43,422 bases of DNA from Scatosoma sp045533485. GTDB taxonomy: Bacteria > Bacillota > Clostridia > Christensenellales > Borkfalkiaceae. Under the pieces are notes generated by a model. It made no database searches and was not told where the DNA came from. It saw only the letters and a list, made by a program, of their open reading frames with translations. The number at the start of each line of letters is the position of its first letter. Position 1 is the first letter of the stretch. The position numbers were made by a program, and so were the translations under genes. The DNA lies in the NCBI GenBank assembly GCA_045533485.1, contig JAZSHX010000031.1, positions 1 through 43,422 of the forward strand, given 5' to 3'. Of this stretch, positions 24,399-32,277 are shown in pieces.

Positions 24399-24427
24399 TT
24401 GACAAACCTTGGAAAAGAAGATATAAT
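24399..24427 (+). promoter_or_regulatory. Promoter of tRNA-Gly
   Basis: TTGACA at 24399-24404, 17-bp spacer, TATAAT at 24422-24427. A perfect 9-bp hairpin (24431-24439 with 24446-24454) lies between it and the tRNA. Confidence 0.85.
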
Positions 24428-24457
24428 AAAAACGCTGAAAGAAAATTCAGCGTTTAT

Positions 24458-24532
24458 GCAGGTGTCGCCTAGCGGTATGGCGGCAGCTTCCCAAGCTGTT
24501 CCCGGCGAGTTCGACTCTCGTCACCTGCTCCA
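24458..24532 (+). tRNA. tRNA-Gly (anticodon CCC)
   Basis: A complete cloverleaf with CCA encoded: acceptor GCAGGTG/CACCTGC perfect, D arm GCCT...GGC, anticodon stem GCAGC/GCTGT around loop TTCCCAA, T arm GCGAG-TTCGACT-CTCGT, discriminator T. It reads GGG glycine codons. A promoter and terminator flank it. The adjacent restriction-modification island suggests the tRNA region as an insertion hotspot, but no duplicated 3' end was found in the window. Confidence 0.95.
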
Positions 24533-24539
24533 AGTCAGT

Positions 24540-24587
24540 ATAATCCGAACTATTTACAAATCACGAGTGAATGGTTCGGATTATCTT
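24540..24587 (+). terminator. Terminator of tRNA-Gly
   Basis: An 11-bp perfect stem (ATAATCCGAAC / GTTCGGATTAT) with a 23-nt loop that itself folds (TCAC-GA-GTGA), then CTTTTT. Confidence 0.85.
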
Positions 24588-24598
24588 TTTATATCGAA

Positions 24599-24625
24599 AA
24601 AGACGGGAATTGATTTCCCGTCTTT
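24599..24625 (-). terminator. Terminator of the restriction-modification operon
   Basis: Stem AAAGACGGGAA / TTCCCGTCTTT, 5 nt beyond the stop of the helicase gene on the minus strand; probably works in both directions. Confidence 0.75.
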
Positions 24626-24629
24626 ACGT

Positions 24630-27521
24630 TTATTTAATTTCTAAAAATCCCATTTCAAAAGCGGAAGGGAATACAAAAGTCTTTTCGCCTTGTCCGAAAT
24701 CGACTTTTATGTACTTTTGCGCTTTGTCGATACGGATAATCTTGCCTTCGCCAAACTTCTTATGAATAACCGTTGCGCCTGCAACTACGCCCGACAAGTC
24801 AAGTTCTATCTTTTTCGGTTCTTCTTTTGCCGTAATCGTCGTGGCGACGATTGGTTTTACGCCATACGTCGCCGTGATAGAATCGCCTGTTTTAGGCGAT
24901 GTTTTCGGTTTGTCAACGGCAGGGGCGATTTCTTCCACAACGTCGGGCAATGCTTCCGCGGCAAAATCCATTGTGGCTTGCTGATTGAAGAACAGTTTTT
25001 GATATTCTTCCCTGCGGATAACCGTATCCCAACCACCGATTTCATCGGAAATATTCTTCTCGATACCCGTATAGGACAGCGACGAATCTTCATAACGCTT
25101 GAACTTAAAAATCGCATCGTTCATAAGGCTTGCGTTGAATACCCCGATAGAACACAAAAGGTTGAAATCGTTAACATCCAAACCTGTAACCTTCTTGAAA
25201 AGTCCAGGCTCTAATTGCGTAATAACGTCTTTCAAAGACCGTTCGCGGTAGTCCGTCAAATACATAAACACGGGAATACGCGTTGCAAACTTAATAAGCT
25301 TTTCTTGTATTTGCTTGCGCTTGGATTTGTACTCTTTTTCTTCTTCGGAAAGTTCCTTCTTTTCCTTCGGCGTGAGTTTATCGCCTGCTTCCTTCTTCGC
25401 CTTTTTAACGTGTTCGGACTTGTTGATAATCGTTTGAATGTCTTGATTCAAAGAACGGAAACCTTCGATATTCATAATCGCGTCCAAGGCTTCCTTGTTA
25501 GAAAGCAAGCGCGACAAAGTATCGTTGTCAACGTTGACAAGCAACGCCGATTCCCAACGCTTGGCAAGGAGCGTTGCACTCGTACCTGCCATAGCGATAT
25601 CGAGAATATCCTGCGCGTTGATTTGCTTCATCGTACTGCCGTCGTACGCCAAAACGGGCAAGAAATGGATAAAGTCCGCAACCTTCTTTTCGGGGTTGGA
25701 TTCGTCCACGTTCAAACGGCAAGAATAGTCGGAAATTTGCCGTAAAGCTCTATCTAAAGCAAAGTCGAATACGTAACATTCCTGCTTCATAATCCGCTTG
25801 TTGCCGTTGTCGTCCACGACTTCCCAAGGCGATTGCACACGAAACGCCGTTTGGAAATACGTTTCGGGGGATTTGAGATTGCGGAGCATAAACACACCTG
25901 TCCACGGACGAATAGTTACGCCCGTCGTGAGTTTACCGCAAGAAAGGGTAATTGTCTTCGTTTCAAGGGGATTTCCCATCGACGCTTGCACGGGCTTAAG
26001 AGCGTCTAAACCGATACCTGCCCCCGTCCCTGCGCATACATTGACGGTATAATCGTGGTAGAAAGTGTTTTGTTTTTGCGCAAGTAAATTCGCCATTGCT
26101 TGACAACTTGCAACGTTCGGCAAGAACCATAACGTATGCGACAACACGTTCAAAAGTCGCGTATCGGAGAAAGGCATAGGCGGACGCTTGTCCTGTCCAA
26201 GCTTCAAATCGTCCACGCTTGACGGCAAATACGAACCACGGATAAGGTCAAGCCACTTTTGCACTTCGTTTTCATAAACGAACTTCGCTTCGTCGCCTTT
26301 GCCTTTTGCGGAAAAAAATACGTTAAGGTCAAATTCGTCATACTCGCCTTGTACGGCAATTTGACGGATACTTTCGGGGATACGGTACGTAAGCATTACC
26401 ATACGTGGCAACGCAAGATAAGGATTCCCCGAACCTATCCACGATTCCTTTGCGTTTTGCTCGTCGGAATACGTCCAGTTATAGATTTGGTCTTCAATGA
26501 ACTCACCGCTGTTGATAGCGCGGAAAGGCGTACCCGAAAGGAAAAGATAATACCCCGTGGAAATAGGCAAGAACGTTTCGTTGTACGCGTTGTCCGCTTC
26601 CGTGCGCTTGTAGTGTTCCATATCGAAATCCGCGCTTTCTTCTTCGTCGGGATTTTCAAACAACTTCTTCGCATTTTCACGCCACGCGCCAAAATGATAT
26701 TCGTCAAAAATAACCAAATCCCATTGTGTTGCGTGAATAAACTCGTTTTTCGCCTTGATACCGCCACTTGGCGTTGTGCCTAATAAGTCTTGGAATGAAC
26801 CAAATACCACGATAGGGCGCGACTTGTCCGCGCTTGCAAACTGCGTATCAATATTGATTTTATTGTCGTGTGCGTCCTTGTTAGAAACGAATTGCCAGCC
26901 CTCAAAATCCACGTGGGAAACAAGGTCTTCACGCCAAGCGGATTCCACGGCAGGCTTAAAGGTAAGCACCAAAACGCGCTTAAAGCCCATTTTACGCGCC
27001 AACTGATAGCTTGCAAACGTTTTACCAAAGCGCATTTTCGCATTCCAAAGGAACTTTGGCGATTTTTCAGGTTCTTCCTTTTTCGCCAAAGCAAAATATT
27101 CCATCGTCTTTTGCACCGCAACTACCTGTTCGGGGCGCATTTTGAAATTCGCGTTGCGGTTTTCTTCCGAATAGATACCTTCGCGGACTTCTAAAATCGC
27201 CGATTGCACATCTTTGACGGTGCAACGGAACCATTCGTTTTTGTCTTCGCCTTCGTTGAGCTGTCTAAATCCTTTACGGCGCAAAACGGTATGTATATCG
27301 TGGTCGGTAAAGCAAGTGCCGTCCGTGCGCATAGCCGATTTTTTCAAAAGAATACGATAGGGAATAGCGCTTGTATGGAGCTGTTCCTTGATACGCTCTT
27401 CAACGGTACGGTCGGTAAAACCAACCTTTATGTAGTTTTTATGCGATTCTACGCCGATAAACTCGTAAGCGTAAATAGTGGGCGTAACCGCAGGGCGTTG
27501 AATAAAAAATTCTTGTGGCAT
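24630..27521 (-). CDS. Restriction protein: GIY-YIG (T5orf172) nuclease fused to SF2 helicase
   Basis: A 963-residue protein. Residues about 14-100 match the T5orf172/GIY-YIG nuclease pattern (TIYAYEFIGVESHKNYIKVGFTDRT). The SF2 helicase core follows, with motif I NAKMRFGKT (near 160), motif II DEYH (near 270), motif III LSGTPF (near 330) and a motif VI-like FRVQSPW. A Lys/Glu-rich helical region (about 700-770) and a C-terminal Tudor-like barrel (ATVIHKKFGEGKIIRID...) complete it, resembling the end of PcrA/UvrD helicases. It is probably the ATP-dependent DNA-cleaving subunit of the RM system. AAGGAA precedes the ATG, 9 nt after the membrane-protein gene. Confidence 0.85.
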   Translation of the reverse strand: MPQEFFIQRPAVTPTIYAYEFIGVESHKNYIKVGFTDRTVEERIKEQLHTSAIPYRILLKKSAMRTDGTCFTDHDIHTVLRRKGFRQLNEGEDKNEWFRCTVKDVQSAILEVREGIYSEENRNANFKMRPEQVVAVQKTMEYFALAKKEEPEKSPKFLWNAKMRFGKTFASYQLARKMGFKRVLVLTFKPAVESAWREDLVSHVDFEGWQFVSNKDAHDNKINIDTQFASADKSRPIVVFGSFQDLLGTTPSGGIKAKNEFIHATQWDLVIFDEYHFGAWRENAKKLFENPDEEESADFDMEHYKRTEADNAYNETFLPISTGYYLFLSGTPFRAINSGEFIEDQIYNWTYSDEQNAKESWIGSGNPYLALPRMVMLTYRIPESIRQIAVQGEYDEFDLNVFFSAKGKGDEAKFVYENEVQKWLDLIRGSYLPSSVDDLKLGQDKRPPMPFSDTRLLNVLSHTLWFLPNVASCQAMANLLAQKQNTFYHDYTVNVCAGTGAGIGLDALKPVQASMGNPLETKTITLSCGKLTTGVTIRPWTGVFMLRNLKSPETYFQTAFRVQSPWEVVDDNGNKRIMKQECYVFDFALDRALRQISDYSCRLNVDESNPEKKVADFIHFLPVLAYDGSTMKQINAQDILDIAMAGTSATLLAKRWESALLVNVDNDTLSRLLSNKEALDAIMNIEGFRSLNQDIQTIINKSEHVKKAKKEAGDKLTPKEKKELSEEEKEYKSKRKQIQEKLIKFATRIPVFMYLTDYRERSLKDVITQLEPGLFKKVTGLDVNDFNLLCSIGVFNASLMNDAIFKFKRYEDSSLSYTGIEKNISDEIGGWDTVIRREEYQKLFFNQQATMDFAAEALPDVVEEIAPAVDKPKTSPKTGDSITATYGVKPIVATTITAKEEPKKIELDLSGVVAGATVIHKKFGEGKIIRIDKAQKYIKVDFGQGEKTFVFPSAFEMGFLEIK

Positions 27522-27530
27522 AAGCGTTCC

Positions 27531-28187
27531 TTAATTTTTTTGAGCATTTTTTACTCGTTCTTTATATTTTCTAATCTTGCAATCTACGATTTTATTTGAT
27601 AAAGGTCTTCTTAACAATATCTCAAGAACTGGGAAGAGGAAAGAAATTAATGTAAGCGTTGAAGATTTTGCAAAAAAGAATAAAGGGGCGATTATTTGAG
27701 GTAAGATAAGTGAAATAAATAAAAAGCTTAATGAAAGAGCGTAGAATATAGGAATAATTTTATTATTATTTAAGTCTTTTTCAATGAGTTGATAGTAAGC
27801 GAGAGTGTGGCAAATTTCTTTTAAACGATTATCAATTGCATTGATTTCTGACTTTATTTCTTCAATATCATCATTGTTTTCCTTTTCTTCATCCGTCTTA
27901 GGATTATCAATTTTTTTCATTTTTTCCAACAAAAGATTGAAGTGAGCCTTACTATATATTTGTGTCTTTGATTTTTCGTTTTCGATTTCTGCCCTTAAAT
28001 GATATTCGTTAGCTATTTCCTCTTTTACCGAAAAACAAAAACTCGCAATAGTAAAAATTAATAATGGAAAACCGATTGCTTGTGAAATACTTTGAAAAAA
28101 AGTATTTTCGACAAAACAAGAAAAAACGACCAAAAAAATCAATGAAAAGCTTAAAGAAATTGTGAAAAGAAAATTTTTATCTTTCAT
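27531..28187 (-). CDS. Four-helix membrane protein with central coiled coil, inside the RM operon
   Basis: A 218-residue protein of unknown family. Two hydrophobic helices (about 7-26 and 36-54) are followed by a charged coiled-coil region (about 55-140, including KMKKIDNPKTDEEKENNDDIEEIK). Two more helices (about 146-166 and 170-190) and a basic tail (CKIRKYKERVKNAQKN) end it. AAAAGGAG precedes the ATG. It lies between the methyltransferase and the helicase-nuclease genes and is visibly AT-richer than both. The topology of paired membrane hairpins around a cytoplasmic coiled coil resembles membrane effectors in defence operons, but no function can be assigned. Confidence 0.7.
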   Translation of the reverse strand: MKDKNFLFTISLSFSLIFLVVFSCFVENTFFQSISQAIGFPLLIFTIASFCFSVKEEIANEYHLRAEIENEKSKTQIYSKAHFNLLLEKMKKIDNPKTDEEKENNDDIEEIKSEINAIDNRLKEICHTLAYYQLIEKDLNNNKIIPIFYALSLSFLFISLILPQIIAPLFFFAKSSTLTLISFLFPVLEILLRRPLSNKIVDCKIRKYKERVKNAQKN

Positions 28188-28250
28188 ATATTTACTCCTT
28201 TTGTTAATTTTCTTACTTTATATATAAACGAAAAGGGGTAGTTTTAAGCG

Positions 28251-29789
28251 TTATTCCATCGGCTTTATCATTGATTCGATAAAGTCGATTTCTTCTTGTG
28301 TTAAACCGTATTTTGCGTACAATTCTTCATCTGTCCAAGGCTTTGAAAAGTCTTGCATGGGAATTAAAAGATAATTTCCTTTCATTGTATTTTGACTTAT
28401 TTTTATTAAAAACAGTAAAAAATGGAAGAAATTAGTTTGCATATATGTCAGTACATTATTTGCAATTTCTAAACTTTCAAAAGGTCCAACTGTAAGGTAA
28501 GTTTCTGTGCTAACGCTTGGATTTTTTGGTATATATGGATGTAATCTTGAAGTTAGAGAAGTTCCACCCCACGCTTTAGGAATAAAAATTTTAATTTTAT
28601 CAATTAAATCAACATTTTTTCTAATTTTGCTTTTCGCAATATATCCGATGCCTTCTTTTCTCCAACCATTATAATAAAAGTTAATGGCATTTTCAAAAGG
28701 AGTTAATGTATAGTCAGGTTTTACACGTAGATAGGAATTATTTTCTCTAACGTCAAAACCATACGGGTCATTTGCGGAAATTATATCTGAAAAACTAGTT
28801 TCATTAAAAGCACGTACTTTATTTAAGATAGAGAGGGCTTCACTATTACGAATAAAAGTATCTAATCCAGGTTCTAATAAAGGTCTTTCAGAATAAGTAA
28901 TATCTCCCGTTACTTGGTGCGTGGTGATTTTACAAAGCCCTGGATTATCTCTATCCCATAAGAAAAAGCAAACGCCACCAGCGATATTTACGCCAGAAAA
29001 ACAATCTTTAGATTCTATAAAATCTTCTAATATTCGAACGCGTTTATCATTGAGCATAGTTGCTCTAAACTCATCCAATCCACGCCCGCCTGAAAACCAG
29101 CGGGAAGGAATAATCATAGAAAGATAGCGTGGTTTTAATTTTTTTGCTTGTTCAACAAATAATTGATATATAGGCATTGCGCTTTTTCCCGTACCGCCAC
29201 CGTCGGAAAGTTGATACGGGGGATTGCTGATAATTACGTCGAATTTCATATTGAGTATTTCCTTTGCATCTTTCTTGTGGATAAATTCGTAAGCGTGGGT
29301 TTCCAACTCGTCGCCACGGTCGTATTGCTCTTTGTTTGCACCGCAATAAATACATTTACCGCCTTGCCAAATATGGGCAATACGCTTAAAACGGATATTC
29401 CCTTCGGCGGTGTCAAACTTGCTCACCGAAAAATCCGTGTTCGGGTATTTACTGCAATAGATTCCGCGACGGGAAAGTAAACTTGTGAGTTCGGTAATCG
29501 CTATCCCGAAAAGCTGTTTATGGAAAATATGGTCGATACGTTCCTGCAAATCGGGGAATTGCGGTTCAAGCCCTTTGATAAGGCGTTTGGCAATTTCGCG
29601 TAAAAACACGCCCGTTTTACACGCAGGGTCTAAAAACGTAGTGTCGGGATTTTTGAAAAGCTCCTGCGGTAGCATATCCAACATTTGGTTTACGATTTCG
29701 GGCGGTGTAAACACTTCGTCGTTGGAGAGGTTGGCAAGGCAACTCAAAACGTCGGGGTTATATACTTTGTTGAATAAATTTTCACTCAT
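28251..29789 (-). CDS. Eco57I-type adenine-specific DNA methyltransferase
   Basis: A 512-residue N6-adenine methyltransferase. SAM motif I is DPACKTGVFLREI (near 50) and catalytic motif IV is NPPYQLSDGG (near 188). A CIYCG...-type Cys pair lies between. The C-terminal part (about 300-512) should be the target-recognition domain and is markedly AT-richer than the N-terminal part. The product probably protects host DNA from the helicase-nuclease encoded downstream. The ATG overlaps the end of the upstream methyltransferase-like gene by 8 nt and has AGGAAA before it. Confidence 0.9.
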   Translation of the reverse strand: MSENLFNKVYNPDVLSCLANLSNDEVFTPPEIVNQMLDMLPQELFKNPDTTFLDPACKTGVFLREIAKRLIKGLEPQFPDLQERIDHIFHKQLFGIAITELTSLLSRRGIYCSKYPNTDFSVSKFDTAEGNIRFKRIAHIWQGGKCIYCGANKEQYDRGDELETHAYEFIHKKDAKEILNMKFDVIISNPPYQLSDGGGTGKSAMPIYQLFVEQAKKLKPRYLSMIIPSRWFSGGRGLDEFRATMLNDKRVRILEDFIESKDCFSGVNIAGGVCFFLWDRDNPGLCKITTHQVTGDITYSERPLLEPGLDTFIRNSEALSILNKVRAFNETSFSDIISANDPYGFDVRENNSYLRVKPDYTLTPFENAINFYYNGWRKEGIGYIAKSKIRKNVDLIDKIKIFIPKAWGGTSLTSRLHPYIPKNPSVSTETYLTVGPFESLEIANNVLTYMQTNFFHFLLFLIKISQNTMKGNYLLIPMQDFSKPWTDEELYAKYGLTQEEIDFIESMIKPME

Positions 29790-30453
29790 TTTCCTGCACC
29801 CTCCGATAGTGGGTTACGTATTTCTTAAGGAATGTTCCTTCGTCGCTCGGTGTATCGTCGATTCGCATTTGTTTTTCATTATCGTTTTGAGCAAGCAATT
29901 CCGCAAAGGTGTAGTCGCTTCGTTGCATTTGATAGCCCGTGATAAAAGCCCATTCGGAAAAGACGATATCTTCTTCCGTGTCGTTGCCGTTTTCGTCCAC
30001 GCATTTAAGTGTAAGCGCGTTTCCGCAAACGATATTGCGTTTTAGGATAAAGCGTACCGCGTCACGCGTCATATCGTTGCAGTCTTTTTTGCATACGGCT
30101 TTGTATTCCTTATCCCAAATCTTGAACATTCTTTCCCTACAAGCGATAACGTTGTCAATTAAGATATCCACGCCGTAAATGCTACTTGCCGCAAGAACGG
30201 CGTTTTTTTCATAATCAAGGGAAGATTTTTTGTATTTGCGCTTGACGATTTCAAGTTTTCTTGTAAGGATTTCGGCAAGGAAATTGCCATCACCGCAGGC
30301 AGGCTCTAAAAAGCGACTGTCTATGCGCTCCGTTTCGTCTTTTACAAGGTCGCACATTGCTTTCACTTCGCGTTCATTCGTGAAGACTTCGCCGTGGTCG
30401 CGCACCCGTTGCCGTGATTTTGTTTGCTTTTTTGGTGTTTCACTTTTGTTCAT
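29782..30453 (-). CDS. Methyltransferase-like protein lacking the NPPY motif
   Basis: A 223-residue protein with a clear SAM-binding motif I (RFLEPACGDGNFLAEILTRKL, about 47-67) and an N-terminal DHGEVFTNEREVKAM segment typical of type I and Eco57I-like methylases. The chain continues as far as motif III-like IVCGNALTL, but no NPPY/DPPY catalytic motif follows; the region instead reads EDIVFSEWAFITGYQM. It may be a regulatory or SAM-binding partner of the downstream methyltransferase, or a degenerate copy. It is the first gene of the operon, with a weak ribosome binding site. Confidence 0.75.
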   Translation of the reverse strand: MNKSETPKKQTKSRQRVRDHGEVFTNEREVKAMCDLVKDETERIDSRFLEPACGDGNFLAEILTRKLEIVKRKYKKSSLDYEKNAVLAASSIYGVDILIDNVIACRERMFKIWDKEYKAVCKKDCNDMTRDAVRFILKRNIVCGNALTLKCVDENGNDTEEDIVFSEWAFITGYQMQRSDYTFAELLAQNDNEKQMRIDDTPSDEGTFLKKYVTHYRRVQENE

Positions 30454-30472
30454 AAGACTTCGCCCATTTTAC

Positions 30473-30569
30473 ACTATAGTTTATATATTATACTACTATA
30501 GTGAATAAAAGTCAATCTATAGTGAATGTTTAGACCGAAAAAAAATAGTAAACTATTACTATAGTGAAT
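30473..30569. promoter_or_regulatory. Four ACTATAGT operators over the divergent RM promoters
   Basis: The palindrome ACTATAGT occurs at 30473-30480, 30495-30502 and 30558-30565, and with one change at 30516-30523. The last three are followed by GAAT. Offsets are 22, 21 and 42 bp, about whole helical turns. The minus-strand promoter is TTGACT (complement of 30510-30515), 17 bp, TATAAT (complement of 30487-30492). One operator fills its spacer and others flank both boxes. They are likely binding sites of the XRE controller. Confidence 0.75.
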
Positions 30570-30585
30570 TTTTGGCGGTATTTGT

Positions 30586-30873
30586 ATGGATAGAAAAGAC
30601 GTAGGAAGACGAATAAAAGCATTGCGAGAAGAGCGTGGTTGGGCAAAAGGGACGCTCGCTACACGGGCAGGGATTGCGCCGAGTTATATTCCCGTGCTTG
30701 AAAATGGCGAAAAATGCCCTACGATAGAAACGTTGGACGCGATTTGCTTTGCGTTTGGTATCACTCTTGCCGATTTCTTTACCGAAAAAAAGGCAGACAC
30801 CCTTATTGATAGAGTATCTGCGCTTACCGAAAAACAAAAGCACCTTTTGAACGAGTTTTTGAATAGTTTATAA
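30586..30873 (+). CDS. XRE-family controller protein of the RM system
   Basis: A 95-residue Cro/C1-type protein: GRRIKALREERGWAKGTLATRAGIAPSYIPVLENGEKCPTIETLDAICFAFGITLADFF, then a short helical C-terminus. Size and position fit a restriction-modification C protein that sets the timing of methyltransferase and nuclease expression. It is divergent from the methyltransferase operon, with four palindromic operators between. The ribosome binding site (GGCGG) is weak. Confidence 0.85.
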   Translation: MDRKDVGRRIKALREERGWAKGTLATRAGIAPSYIPVLENGEKCPTIETLDAICFAFGITLADFFTEKKADTLIDRVSALTEKQKHLLNEFLNSL

Positions 30874-30881
30874 AAAGCAAA

Positions 30882-30936
30882 AAACACCTGTCAAAAACGT
30901 GAAAAAACGGTAAAATTTTTTGGCGGGTGTTTCTTT
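30882..30936 (+). terminator. Possible terminator of the controller gene
   Basis: AAACACC (30882-30888) and GGTGTTT (30926-30932) close a long loop, followed by CTTTAT. The stem is short for the loop size. Confidence 0.35.
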
Positions 30937-31186
30937 ATACTCCGTATATTTTTAGAAAACGTTATATTTCCTGACCTTTTTCCGTGTTAGACTTTGGCGA
31001 AAAATTTTAAAGGGTTCGCCTGAGAGAGTGATAATCCGTGCGAAACGTATTATATATAAGCCCGCCCGAACAAAGTGAGGGCGGGCAGGCGTTTCTTATA
31101 TCCCTAGTTTTATATAAAATCCAAGCGCTCTATGTTATTCGACACAAGCAGTCATTATAAGACAAATAAATCCCCCTATAGTTTCT
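30937..31186. other. Non-coding stretch with a large GC-rich hairpin
   Basis: No gene is seen. GCCCGCCC (31070-31077) pairs perfectly with GGGCGGGC (31079-31086 region) around an 11-nt loop, and an outer GAAACG/CGTTTC pair (31042-31047, 31090-31095) extends it. It lies at the junction between the RM island and the mobile element and could be an element end, a transfer or replication origin, or a terminator. Confidence 0.4.
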
Positions 31187-31561
31187 TGACTATATTCAAA
31201 AGATTTGTTATGCTATACATACAAGGATGCGTCGATCCTTACAGTTTCAAGATTTAGCAGGAAAATCAAAGTTTCATTTCATTCTTTTATAGAATAAACC
31301 GTTTTATAATAACGCTCCAAGAAGCGTGCAATGTCAATAGAAAGGATAATAAATCCTATAAACGTAGAGCAAGGTAAAAGCGCTCTTCACAATTAAAACA
31401 GAAAACAATCAATCGGGAACATCCGATACAATAACAACTTAACTTTTTAGTTATAAATATAGGCCGCAAATTGTAAAGATTTGCGGTGTTGTAGCATCTT
31501 CTACAACGCTTATAAAAAACGACATTCTAATCTTCCATAGAAGGGTCGTTTTTCTTTTTTT
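31187..31561 (+). ncRNA. Hairpin-rich leader or small RNA of the mobile element
   Basis: A promoter (TTGACT at 31187, 17-bp spacer, TATGCT at 31210-31215) starts a region of about 340 nt ending in an intrinsic terminator. Hairpins follow one another: 31223-31240 (6 bp), 31281-31295 (5), 31440-31453 (5), 31464-31486 (8, perfect), 31488-31507 (7, perfect) and the terminator 31515-31553 (9). A 21-codon frame from the ATG at 31331 (MSIERIINPINVEQGKSALHN) could be a leader peptide. A stand-alone RNA, an attenuator or an origin are all possible. Confidence 0.5.
31515..31561 (+). terminator. Intrinsic terminator just before the DUF6100-like gene
   Basis: Perfect 9-bp stem AAAAACGAC / GTCGTTTTT with a 21-nt loop and a CTTTTTTT tail, ending 24 nt before the next ATG, so downstream expression requires read-through or antitermination. 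Confidence 0.75.
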
Positions 31562-31584
31562 AATTTTAAGTAAAATTGAACCGA

Positions 31585-32277
31585 ATGGCAACGGATTTGC
31601 TAAATAAGAATAAGGAGCAAGGTATTATAGAACTTTTCAAAAAAGAATTTTTAAGAACCCAAGGGACACTTGAACAGCTCAATGAACTTTGGGGAGATAT
31701 GAAAGAAACAATGGACGAAAATGATGAAAGCGGAACGTATGAAATCTCGTTGGAAACGGCGCGTATAGGAGAGCGCTTGGCACTCAAGTTGCGCGATTTA
31801 GCAACTTGTCCAAATGCTATCCAGCGTGAGGAAGCTGTTGCGAATTTCATCAAGGAAACGGCTTTAGTGGAAGTCGGGTTTACAAAAGAAGGTTGGTTTC
31901 GGCTTTCCATTCCCGCGCTGCTGCCGAGGAAGGAAAAAGGAAATCCTGAATACATTCGAAGTCTGATTTATCCTGCAATGTCAGATTTTTTCAAAGGCAA
32001 AATCATTCAACAATTTCGTGACTGTACGCTTATATATTTGCATATCTACGATGAAAATCGTCCCAAGCGCGAATGGCGCGACCACGATAATATCGAAATC
32101 AATACAGTTACGGATATTGTAGCATTATTCGTTATGGTGGACGATAACCCGCATATTTGCGAACATTATTACGCAAGTAAAAGCGGAAAGAAAAACAGAA
32201 CGGAAGTGTTTGTTTTGCCGAAACGGGATTTGGAAAAATTCCGAAGGATACACGGCTTATATGATACACATAAATGA
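31585..32277 (+). CDS. DUF6100-like mobile-element protein
   Basis: A 230-residue protein taken from the ATG giving MATDLLNKNKEQG; a TTG three codons upstream is the alternative, and neither has a clear ribosome binding site. The C-terminal half (WFRLSIPALLPRKEKGNPEYIRSLIYPAM, LIYLHIYDENRPKREWRDHDNIE, HYYASKSGKKNRTEVFVLP) matches my recollection of DUF6100 proteins found on Clostridial conjugative and mobilisable elements. Their function is unknown; the ordered Asp/His/Glu residues could be catalytic. The next gene starts inside its last codons. Confidence 0.6.
   Translation: MATDLLNKNKEQGIIELFKKEFLRTQGTLEQLNELWGDMKETMDENDESGTYEISLETARIGERLALKLRDLATCPNAIQREEAVANFIKETALVEVGFTKEGWFRLSIPALLPRKEKGNPEYIRSLIYPAMSDFFKGKIIQQFRDCTLIYLHIYDENRPKREWRDHDNIEINTVTDIVALFVMVDDNPHICEHYYASKSGKKNRTEVFVLPKRDLEKFRRIHGLYDTHK

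Noticed and set aside
24458..24532. tRNA-Gly as the attachment site of the recombinase element
   Set aside because: No duplicated tRNA 3' end is found near 30.9 or 38.3 kb, and large serine recombinases rarely use tRNA genes.
31187..31561. Type III toxin-antitoxin (ToxIN-like) RNA
   Set aside because: There are no tandem ~36-nt repeats and the following gene does not look like ToxN.
31187..31561. Retron or group II intron RNA
   Set aside because: No reverse transcriptase gene is present anywhere in the window.
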